Assembly: GCA_021464415.1 (NCBI GenBank)
Contig: CM038467.1
Coordinates: forward strand, 21,236,011-21,300,010
Origin: Lonicera japonica
Taxonomy: Eukaryota > Streptophyta > Magnoliopsida > Dipsacales > Caprifoliaceae
Direction of reading: 5' to 3'
DNA: 64,000 bases
Below, piece after piece: positions 51,101-63,100 of the stretch. Numbering within the stretch: the stretch's first letter is position 1; each line of letters opens with the position of its first letter. The position numbers were made by a program, and so were the translations under genes. The notes under the pieces are model-generated. The model did not search any database. It was not told the DNA's origin and saw only the letters and a list, made by a program, of their open reading frames with translations.

Positions 51101-54100
51101 TTCCTAGGAGGGGATCTGAATGGGCACGTAGGGAGCTCTTCTGAAAACTATAGGGGGGGTGCATGGAGGTTATGGCATTGGGGTGGTAAATACCGAGGGA
51201 AAATCTATCCTTGATTTCTCGTCTGCTTATGATCTTACGGTTGCCAATACATGTTTTAAGAAGCTGGAGGAGCATATCATCACATACAAGAGTGGGGCAA
51301 CATGCTCTCAGATCGATTTCTTCCTCTTTAGGAAAGGAGATAGAAAGAGTTTATGGACTGTAAAGCCATACCTGGAGAGAGCTTGACTACCCAACATAGA
51401 GCCCTTGTGATGGATATACAAGTTAATGGGAAAGTGAAGAGAAGGGGCCAAGGTAAGGTTTCAAGGATTAGATGGTGGCATTTGAAGGGTGAAAAACAAA
51501 GGATCTTTCAACACAAGGTGCTGGAGGGAGGGTTTTGGGAGGCAAACGGAAGCGCAAATGATATGTGGGACAAGGCGGCCGAGGGGATCAGGAAGATAGC
51601 TAAAGAGACGCTGGGTGAATCAAGAGGATGTGGACCTAGGGATAAAGAATCTTGGTGGTGGGATGATAGTGTACAAGATAAAGTTAAGGTAAAAAGGAAA
51701 TGCTTCAAAGCTTGGTCTCTATGTAAGAATGCAGAAAATTGGGAATCTTACAAAAAAGCAAAGAAAGAGACTAAGAAGGCGGTGAGTGAGTCGAGGACTA
51801 AAGCTTTTGATGGATTATACCAATCTTTAGGCACCAAAGATGGGGAAAAAGTTATTTGCCGACTTGCTAAGGGTCGAGAAAGGAAGACAAAAGACTTGGA
51901 TCAAGTGAGATGCATTAAGGACGAAGAAGGTAATGTCCTGGTTAAAGAACAAGACATACAAGAGAGATGGAAGAATTATTTTCACAAATTATTTAATGAA
52001 GGTTATGCGATTTTAGCATGTGGAGATGAGCTGAACATGCGAGAGGATGACCAAAATTTCACCTTTTATCGCAGAATTCAAGAAAAGGAATTGAAAGAAA
52101 CATTGAAACGAATGGATAGTGGTAAAGTAGTTGAGCCAGATAGTATACCTATAGAGGTTTGGAAGGGTCTAGGTGATAAAGGCATTGGTTGGCTCACAAG
52201 GTTTTTCAACGAGATATTGAGGTCAAAGAAGATGCCGGAAGAATGGAGGAGAAGCACCCTAATCCCGATTTATAAGAATAAGGGGGATATACAAAATTGC
52301 GCCAATTACAGGGGGATTAAACTCATGAGTCATACTATGAAGTTATGGGAAAGGGTGATTGAGCGGAGACTAAGAAAGGAAACCAGCATTTTAGATAATC
52401 AATTTGGTTTTATGCCCGGAAGGTCGACCATGGAAGCAATTTACTTGTTGCGGCGTTTGATGGAGCAATATCGGAGGGATCAAAAGGACCTACACATGGT
52501 TTTCATTGACTTGGAGAAGGCGTACGATAGGGTACCCAGAGAGATTTTGTGGAAAGCCCTAGAGAAGAAAGGGGTTAGGATTGCCTATATTCGTGTTATC
52601 AAGGACATGTATGAAGGAGCTATGACTAGTGTGAGAACACATAATGGGTCCACAGAAGATTTTCCTATAACTACAGGACTACACCAAGGGTCAGCTTTGA
52701 GCCCTTATCTGTTTACCTTGGTCTTGGATGTACTCACAGAACACATTCACGAGCCAGCACCGCGATGTATGCTGTTTGCAGATGATATTGTCCTAGTGGG
52801 TGAGTCCAGAGAAGAGCTAAATGGGAAGGTGGAAACTTGGAGACAAACTTTAGAAGCGCATGGCTTTCGTTTAAGCAGAAGTAAGACAGAATATATGGAT
52901 TGCAAGTTCAGTAAAAGGCGGAGCCCTACTAACTAAGAGGTAAAAGTTTGGGACAATGTCATACCACAAGTCACTCGGTTCAAGTATCTTGGATCCATTA
53001 TACAAGAAGATTGGGAGATAGAGGGAGATGTAAACCACCGGATTCAAGCAGGATGGTTGAAATGGAGGAAAGCTTCGGGTGTGTTATGTGATAAAAAGGT
53101 ACCACTCAAGTTAAAAGGAAAATTCTATCGTACTGCGGTTAGACCAGCGATGTTGTATGGGACTGAGTGTTGGGCGGTCAAAAGCCAACACGAGAATAAA
53201 CTAATTGTAGCTGAGATGAGAATGTTGAGATGGATGAGTGGCAAGAATAGGAAAGATAAGATCAGGAATGTTACCATCAGAGAGGGAGTAGGGGTGGCAC
53301 CTATTACAGAAAAGATAGTTGAATCTCGACTTAGATGGTTTGGGCATGTATGGAGGAGACCTGTAGATGCCGTGGTAAGGAGAGTTGATCATATGAAGGG
53401 AAGCCTAGTTGTTAAAGGCAGAGGAAGACCTAGAAAAACTATAGGTGAAACTATTAAGAGGATTTAGAGGCAAACGTTTTCACTATAGATATGATTCATG
53501 ACAGGCCACTATGGCGTCGTTTGATTCATGTAGCCGACCCCACCTAGTGGGATAAAGGCTTGTTGTTGTTGTTGTTGTTGTATTATATAACAATAATACA
53601 ATATGCTAAATAAAACATAATAGTAGGTGCAGCAAAATAGATGTTAATAAATTAAGGTGTAAAGTGGTAAATGAAAATAATTAAAGGGGTGTTCGGTAAT
53701 TTGTTAAAGTTAAATAATAAAGGAGAAAATCACATCGTGCTTTCAGTCAGTCAGTCTTCTTTCCCTTCTCTCTCTCTCTCTATCTCTATTTCTTCGTTCC
53801 CCCCTCTCTCTCGTCTTCGACTCTTCGTTCATTTCTCTCACTCCAGAAATCTCTCTTCCCATGATTTTGGATCAAGGATAACAGGTGCTCCATATGCTTC
53901 GATCTTCACACTTCATAAATATCTCTCTCTTCGTACAAATGGCGGATTGAAGCCAAATTTTCAGAGCACCGGTGATGGTTAGTACTTCGATTCAAAAAAA
54001 ACGAACCGAACCCCTAATTCTTCTTCTTCTTTGTATTCATTCTTCAACAAATCCCTATTTTGGCAAGTGCGAGATAGAAAGAGGTAAGCGAGGTTGAGGA

Positions 54101-57100
54101 CGAGTGAGAGATAGAAAGAGGAATGGCGAGCTCGACGTCGGGTGTGAGAGAGAGAGGAACGGCGAAGAGTGAGAGATAGAGAGAGGAACGGCGATGTCGA
54201 GTGTGTGGGAGTCGTCGAGTGAGGAGAACGAATAGGGTTTGGGTTTGAAAAACGTTGTCGTTTGATTTGGGAACGTTAAAAAACAAACTGTTCAATTTAT
54301 CGCAGATTTTATTTATCGCGATTTATCAGCGATAAATTTCCGATAAATGGCCGATTTCTCCTCGGCCGATAAATTGAACCGATCAAGCATAATCCGATCG
54401 GCACACTGCCAATTTCTGATAAATCCACGATTTATCGCCGATAAAAACCAATTTTTAGAACACTGCAATGTTTTAAAAGGCGCGAGGCAGGTTTGAGGCG
54501 TTTAGCCCGGGCGAGGCGAGGCGTAGGCCTCACTTTTAAAAAAAACTTCCTAAAAAATTACAAAACTATCATAATATTGATAATCATAAATAAAAATCAA
54601 ACAATACTCATATATATTAATATATATCACATATTAATATAAGGCAAATAATAATAGAAGTCAAATTCTATGGGGGCAGTGAGATTAAAATTCTGTGGGG
54701 GCAGCCACATCCAAATTCGGTCGAGTATTTCCAGAAATAACATGCTGCCCAAAGCTTCATTAATATATATCACATATTAATATAAGGCAAATAATAATAA
54801 AACTCAAATTTTGTGGGGGCAATGAGGTTAAAATTCTCTAGAGTGTTTCCAGAAAATACATGCTGTCTAAAGCTTTATTTTATGAGTATGGTATTGAATA
54901 CATGTACATATATATATGTATATATATAACTACTAAATACATATATATATATACATATGTAACTATTATATATAGAGAGAGAGAATAAAGAAGAAGAAGA
55001 AGAAAGAAATATATAGAGAATAAATGTTAAAAAATTTACAAAGAGTGAAAAAGAATGAAGTATTTCAGATTTTAGGGTTTGGGATGATGTTGTATACGAT
55101 GCTGCAACTCTCTCCCTCTCGTCGTGCGCAGCTCTCCTCTCTGTCGATCGTTTTGCTCAACGTTGTGGGGCTAGGGTTTGATTGTAAGTACTTAAAAAAA
55201 AGAGTGCAAAACTACGTAGTTTTGATAAGTTACGCCTCTCCCGCCTTGAGGCCTACGCCTCAAGGCCCATGCCTCAAGTACGCCTCACAGTGAAGAGGCG
55301 TAAGCCTCAAAAATTACCCAAAAATCACGCCTCAAGAGCGTTTTCCCTTCGCCTCGCCTCGAGGCGCACGCCTCAAACGCCTCTTAAAACATTGGAACAC
55401 TGCCTAAAACTTAAAAAATATCTACCAGTCCAAATCGTGCAAAGTAAGCACGACATCAAAACCATATTACCAATTTAGGTAGTTAATAATAAGTAGACAT
55501 CAAGTGAATCATGGTGAGGGAGACTAAAGAAAGCTACAAAGAGTGGGGAAATGGGTTAACTAATTCAGCTAACATTATAGTATAGGCCAATAACTTTATA
55601 GGTCAATGAGTACCAACAAAAAGAAAGTAGAGTTGTGGGAGCAGTTTCTTAATTATATCATATGACCCAAAATTGAATCCTCCCTAATTCTAGCAACATA
55701 AAGTGTAACATTGGACAATATGTAGTCACCCAAAAAGGAGGGGATAAGTTGCTGCAGCCTGCAAATGCAAGAGGCTCAAACACATGGGCATCACCATTGA
55801 TTGTAGCACTCATCGATAACAAAGAACTAAATGGGAACACAACATCAAATTAAGCTCATATTTGCGATTTTGTTCATTGCTGGAAAAACCAGGTTTTCTA
55901 AGCAACATAAGCATGAAATCTTTTTGTGTTTTTGTATGATACAATGCTTGTCAAGATTAAAAAAAATGTATATGCATAATACTTCTTATTACAGAACCAC
56001 CAAGGCATATATAAGATAGACCTGAACAGATATTTCAGTAAGTACAAGTTCAGAATAATATATACGTCAATTTTATAAAAGACCTACCAAGTTCAGAAGC
56101 GTTGCGAGAATTTCAGGAGGAATATTTGGAGAAGAAAATGCCATCTCGAGACTCCGCACTAACTGTCTTTGACTAACCTCACCTAGTTTTGACCAACAGC
56201 TAACAAACCCAGCAGCAAACAACTCCCGTCCGACAAAAGGCTGCCAATACTCAAGATCAGAAACCAGATTCAGGGTCTTTATTTATTTATTTATCTTTTG
56301 TGGAGTGGGTTGGGGGAACATAAAACAGTTAGCAGAACCTGCAACTGTGCAAGCTTAGCACAGGTTCGAAGAGCTGGAGAAGGTGATTCCTTTAGAAGTT
56401 CATTACTAAAATGCCTCATCCATTCTGCCCAATCTTCCTTTGTACTGCGCTGAGAAGCCTCCCCAGCAGCACGCAATCGACCATCATTAACCTATATGAA
56501 ACATAGGCAAGTTATAAAATCATCCTCACATTCTTTTTAGTGCAAAGATACATGTAGATTTTAAAAAAAAAAATGGACCTCGATTCCAACAATCATGTTG
56601 TTGGGATGAGGATGCCACAAATGATAGAAGTCAGTGTGTCAGACATATCCAACATCTGAATGAGATGGCCACTTCATGTATACATAATCATTTTTTCACC
56701 CTCTTTTATTAACTGAAGATAAGACTAAAACTGTTGTATATATACGATTTATAGCAGATGTCCTCACAGAGAGAGAAACAAGAGTCTGGCAAACAAGTGT
56801 GTTTATATAAAAAATCATGGAATGAAATTGTAATCCAACATTAACTGTTTTTATTTTTAGATCTCAAAGTCACGTATGAGCAACTCTTTGTATAAGCTGT
56901 TCTAGGGGTGTCTTGTTGGCTGTGGATTTGGGTTTTATATTTTTCTTTTGCTTGGGTTCTATGATTTGATGGTGGACTCGTCTCCTCTCAGTTTGTACTT
57001 TTTTGATTTATTAATGAACTCTTGCTTCTTATCACAAAAATATGAGTAATGCTACATGGACATAAAGAACTGACATATCAATGTGTCCGTGTAATGATTA

Positions 57101-60100
57101 AAAGAACCATATCATTTTTCATTCTAACCAATAAGTGATTGACACATTGATATGTCAGATGTTTATGGCCAAGTAGAATTATTCAAAAAATATATATATA
57201 TATATACATATATATCTATATATATTTCTTGTTAGACTTGATTTGTTACTCATATGAATGATATTTGCTGTGGGGGGATAATTTAATTTGATATTACAAT
57301 ATTACTATTTGTTAGGCTTAATTTTTAAGCCTATATTAATTATTTCTTTAAATTTCTATATATAAAAATGTTTTGCACGAAAGGCTTACACCTCACCTAT
57401 GGACAAGAAAATGCATCGGCCTATGCCTTCTAAAACACTTTGGTCAATGACTTGGCAGGCCAATTTTCAAATTCTGTTTGGGTTTTGTGTCAGTTTCGTG
57501 AAATACAATACAATACACTATTTAGTGGGTTCAGAAAAATATGAAAATTTTCTAAAAAAATAAGATCCAAATGATATATCAATTAAATAAACATCAAATG
57601 AACAAGAAGTATGCATTACATTATCTATTTGATAATATTAGCAATCGGTGCACTTGGTAAAGCAATACTATTTAGAGACATTATAAACAATAGATATTTC
57701 ATAAACAATTAGTGTGAAACTAAATAGGTATGTTATGCATATTTATAGTATTTTTTAATTGATAAATAAAATAAAATTATAGCACTTAGAAATTTGACTT
57801 GTTATAAATACACTAAGAATAAGAATAACAAACAACAATAATAATGATAGTAAATTACAGTGAAGCACGAACCTTAACAAATAAGTAAGTTTATGGTGGC
57901 ACTTAAATAAATTACCTATTAGCACTTAACAAAGCAGCCTACAGCTGTTTCAAATATTTCTGCAGGTCGTTTGACTCTATAACGGCAAAAAGGATGGGAT
58001 ACAAATATAAACAAAGGGTAAACGTGTGATACCCTATATATGGTGAATGGAATAACGGGCGAAAGAGATTGTGACGGGAAATCCAGGATGTGCAAAGAGT
58101 AGGCCATGAGCAAATCTCTTCCGATTTCTTCTTAACTTTAGCCTGACTTACCGTTTCAGCAATACTCTGGCCATTAAGACCAAAATATCGCCGATCTGAT
58201 CCGATATAGGTATGTTTCAGGTAATACTTCTAATAGATAATGTCTTCAGTTTGATCGGCAGCGAAACCAAGTTGAGAATATGTAAAATCTCACTTGGACG
58301 TCCAATAGATAGTTTCAATCTAGGCACGCACTCATTTTCTGTTACGATGTATTTGCATGTGGTGCAAATGCTAAGCTATTATACTAAAAGTCTAAAAATC
58401 ACTATATCAGTATATGGTTCATTGATCTTAATACCTTTTGCAATAAGTAGGTGAACTTAATTGAGACATTTTTTTGGGACTATCACAGGGTTCTCGAAAA
58501 GCCAACCATTCCGTCTGAATTATTATTAGGGTTTTTTTGAGTTACCCCCTATTTTGTTAATCCTTTGAGTTAACCCCCTAGGGATTAGCGGACCTTTGAC
58601 TTCATCCAAAAACTTGTTGCATTGACCATATTGCCTGTTTCTTCTTTTTGGAACTGTTCATCATCTTCCAAAATTCATAATCCTTTACTTTCTATCTCTA
58701 ATCCTACAACAAATACCCTCTCTCTATCTCTCTTATCTAAAACTCAATCTAAGCAATCAAATGAAAATACAACTCCTCTCTCTTTCTCATCTAATTATCA
58801 TATATAATCTTGAAGAAGATCTAAAGGATAACCATGGGAGAGACTATTAGAGCAACCCAAGGAATAATAAACCCATTTGAAAACCTCATCTAAGCCTTTA
58901 TCCCTTTACAAAACAATATCAATGGCATCTTCTAATTAGTTCAAAACAGAGCAAAAAAGTCTCTCTTAATTTCTCTGCAACAAAGCAGAAAAGTTGATTT
59001 GTAGAGAGAGAAGGAGAACATAAAAATAGAGCATACAAGTGCATCCACTTGATCCATACAAAATCAAAACATCAACAGAAAGTGCATTTCACACATTTAT
59101 CATCTCCTAGCCAACAAATAAAGACCCCACCAATCCCCCATTTGAGAGATCTAATTCACTCCAAAATTGTAGTCAAAGGCCGCGTTGCAGCCGGCCTTAC
59201 CAATTGAAAACCTAAACACACCTAGATCCTCAACCCAACCTGCCATAGCCCTCCCCTTTCCAAGGCTGAGAGCTGGAGGGACTCAATTCGGAGTAGGAGT
59301 TAGAGTTCGTGCCAGAGGTGTGCCAAAGTTGGAGGAATTGAGTTGATTTGTGGAATATGGACATTATTACCCATATGTATTTCTGCAGCCGAATCTTAAG
59401 GAATTGAGTTGGTTTGTGGGATTTTTTGGGTTTGTGAGTGAAAATGAAAAATTGGGTGAAATTATGAAAAGGGTATATTAAAGGTTGAGAGGGGAAGGAA
59501 GAAGATGAAATTCTACCATGGAGTGATGTTTTCAACTAATTTTAGATAGAGAAAAGTAGATGGGTTTTGTGTTTAGAGAGAGAAAGACATGAAATTAGGG
59601 TTAGGGTTCATAAGCATTCATCCAATGAAGAAGATGAGGGTATTTTCATCCACTAAACAAAATTATAAACAGAGTTAAGGGTCAGTCAATTTCTAGAGGG
59701 TTAAGTCAAAGGATTAGCAAAATAGGGCGCAACTCTAATTTCCTATTAATAATGGGGGTTAAGTCAAAAAAGCCCTTATTGTTATTTTATGCTTAAAGTA
59801 ACAGTTCTAGTTATACATGTTAAAGAGAAAATATTGATCTTCTACTTCCTTAAAAAGACAAATAGTTCTATTTTAAATTGTTTTACAGTATTGCTTCAGA
59901 GAAATATTGCTTTAGTAATTATAAATTTATGTTTTAGGGTCCATTTGATAATATGAAGGAAAATAAAAAATAGTTGATTTTTGAAGTGTTCTACAAATCG
60001 CGCCTAGGCGGAAATCGGTGCTCCCCTGCCCGGCCTAGGGCTAATCGTTTGTGTTTAGGCGCCGATTTTTGGGCTAGGCGCTGATTTTACTGTAGGCACC

Positions 60101-63100
60101 GATTTCCTCCCCTTTTTTTCCCTTTCAAAACGACATAGTTTCATGTAAAAAAAGTGCTAGAAATGTGTTAGAGCCTAGAAGAAATGCTAGAAATGTTGAA
60201 GTTAGAGAACTTCATGAAAAATATTTGTGTGTCGGAGGATGAGTCAGAAGAAGAGGGAGATGAAGACTATGATTTTGAGTCCGATGAGGAGAGGGTTTTA
60301 GAAGGATATGGAGATGAAGAACTAGAGGCCTAGAACATTAGTTTAATTTAATTACTTTCTTTTTGCTAATTTTATTTATTTATGCTTTTAAAGTTTGGAC
60401 TTGTATTTTGGGAAGTTCACTTGGGTTTGATTGTTTGAACTTGTTTATTTTGTTTTCGGAATGCATGTTTTATTGGTTGGATGATGGAAAATTAATGTTA
60501 ATTTGAAAGGTATATTATGTTTTGTTAGCATTATGTTATTTAAAATAATATTTTTAATAAAAAATCGTTTGACCAAATAATCCCCTAGGCGCTAGGACCC
60601 CCTTGCCAACCTAGGAGCGCCTAGCGATTTTTAGAACATTGGATTTTTGTAAAGCCGGAAACAAAGTTGAGACATGTGGTGAGATATCTTCTTACTTTAT
60701 CGCTTTTTCAATGGGAAATTGTTCTTTGGTGGTTGAGGAAGAAAAAATTTCCACAAAAAATAATGAAGGATAGAGAACATCTACTCATAAAAATGAGCAT
60801 GAGATGTAGAGCATTTTATCACATGCCTCAACTTATTTTTCAACTTCTTACACAAATCAAGTGTTTTTCTTATCATTTCCATGTTATCAAATGGAGCCAG
60901 CCAACATTTTACTATTATCATCAAGATAGAAACCTATCAAACCACGTATGAATGTCTTCACTTCTTCCACTGTAAAATGGAAAAAGAAGTTGTACAAAGC
61001 TCAATGAGGTTTCATGAAGTTCTTTAGGAGTGAGACATCCAGAGGCCATCTTTCGCAGAAAAGCAAATTATGTCTTTGACTACCAGTCCAATACGAATGA
61101 ATAATATGAAAATCTCCAGGGCATTGGGAGCATTTTAAAGTCTTAACTTTGAAGTGACGTCTGACTTTACCAGCTAAAACGATTTTGACAGCAGTGATTC
61201 ATACAAAAAGAAGGTAAGCATTAATATCAAAAACCATAAAGTTCGAACAACACTGCATACAAAAGGCCGTCCTAAAACTCACATGGTTACCCCCGTCTAA
61301 ATCCACCATGTCATAAAGATAAACCTTTTAAACAACTCAGCAAAGACTATATATGATTTTGAAAAGGGTGGGCTGAGATCTATCTATAGAGACATCATCA
61401 AGGCCCATTTTGAGTTTGTGGCAATCATAATTGAGCACCAAAGCAGAAATAAAAATATACCTGATGGATCTTAGGTTGCTTCGCATCCTCATAAGGATCA
61501 TTCTCCATGTCACTTAGAGGATCGCTGATAACCTCAACAGGAAGTCGTCTAGTCAATCTCTGGGAAGTTGGAGGTTCGCGTCTTTGCAAGCGTCCTTCAA
61601 TTTCTTCAAATTCCTTGTGCTGAAAATGAAATTACTTTTATATTAAAAATCTTTCAAAGGAGATTAACAACTATATTGATAAATCGGAAGGAAAAGAGGA
61701 CCCTCAAGCGATGTTTCTGCAAAAGCTTGTGAATCGACGGTACAAAAATGGTGAAGTCCTCCCCGAGGGCATGAGCTAGACAACAAAGAGCATCAACTGC
61801 ATCCTTACGAAGCTCGTCATTTTTCCTGGACAGAGAAAAAATCGTATAGTTCAAGCAACAGAGAGAATAAGTGCAACTTTCTGATGCCATAAACATAAGA
61901 GAAGCAATTTGATGCCATTAAAGCAGTAGGTAAGATGACAAATTTCATTCATGCAAAGTAAAAAGGTCGAGAGCCAAATCAAAATTGTAAGATGTAGTAT
62001 ACGAAGAATACCCATTATAATAAAACCTTTTATCGCTTATGTAAGAAGTCCAATATTTTAAATACTCAATTACAATAACAGCCCAAAAGATAAAGTTAGT
62101 ACATAGTGATTAGCAAAGGCTACGAAGGGTACATTACTTTTAATTTTTAACAATTGCTAAGAACTCTTTGTAAATCAAACCAGGAGGATATTGATCATCT
62201 GTTCCTGCATTGTCCCTTTACATATTTCGTGTGGATAAAACTGTTTAGAACTTGTCAAGTTCAGGTTGTTATGCCTAAAGGCTGGAAGGTGTTATCGAAA
62301 ATTCAGTGGATCCAAGTAGGAAAGTAAGGAAACAAAAAAGAGGATCAAAGTCTTGTGGAGGTGCATTTTCATGGCGGTCTCATGGTGCATTTGGAATTAT
62401 AGAAATGAAAGAATTTTTGATAATAAGGAGAATGAGAAGGAGAGAGTTTGGAATAGAGTAATTTATCTATCTTCATTTTGGGCATCCTTATCGAAGGAGT
62501 TTTCTGGGTTGGGTGTTGATTGCAGAATGCGTAATTGGTTTGAAGTCTGCTCATGAGCTTTTTTTTCATTTTAACTTGTATCTCTGTTTTAGCCAGGAGT
62601 TAGGAAGCTAGAAATCTCTTTTTTGTGTTTTTTTCTCGGGTTTCTTACTCCTTGTTTGTTGTTGTGGAAGCTCATGTTTTCTTTTTGTTATTTTGAGTTC
62701 CCTAGATTGTTGTTGTTAGAGGTTGATTGTTTCTCTGATCGGGACGCCTTGTCCCCTCCGCATTATCTTGTAATTTTTCTTTTGAAGTGGCAATGAAATT
62801 TCTGTTTCTTATCAGAAAAAAAAATACAGTTGCAAAGAACTAAAAATAAACAGAACTCTAAAAAAATATCAAACAAATCAAATCATATCAATCTCACTGA
62901 ATAGTCAAAGAACCGAATTTTATACAGTAACATGGAAGAAATTACTTTTATCTTTCTTTCAGTGAGTATATCAAAAGGGCGGCCTCAAATTCAGTTTTCA
63001 TACAGTGCCTTGCAAATCATAGGAACCCCCCTGGGTAAGGGAGAAAAAATTGTCCTATCTATTGCCAGATATATGGTTCAAGTATAATTTATATACGTAA

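Larger units (their letters stand above)
39357..56491 (-). other. TOR: TOR exon block: end of HEAT region and FAT domain
   Basis: Exons 5' to 3': 56491-56339, 56240-56088, 47836-47765, 47668-47534, 47405-47344, 47203-47106, 46243-46134, 46054-45881, 45749-45684, 43982-43914, 43802-43692, 41173-41033, 40929-40801, 40715-40556, 40460-40246, 39563-39357. Recognisable strings: [98 protein letters not shown] and [20 protein letters not shown]. These are characteristic of TOR FAT helical repeats. The 8.25-kb intron 47837-56087 holds the RTE LINE and hAT insertions. The acceptor before 43982 has a poly-C rather than poly-T pyrimidine tract. Confidence 0.93.

Noticed and set aside
53671..53982. 103-codon open frame rich in Ser and Leu
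   Set aside because: It arises from CT-rich low-complexity sequence, probably inside a transposon; no domain or splice pattern supports a gene.
58622..59535. 61-codon and 101-codon open frames inside the Mutator-like element
   Set aside because: Low-complexity Ser/Pro-rich sequence without a recognisable domain; too weak to call a captured gene.
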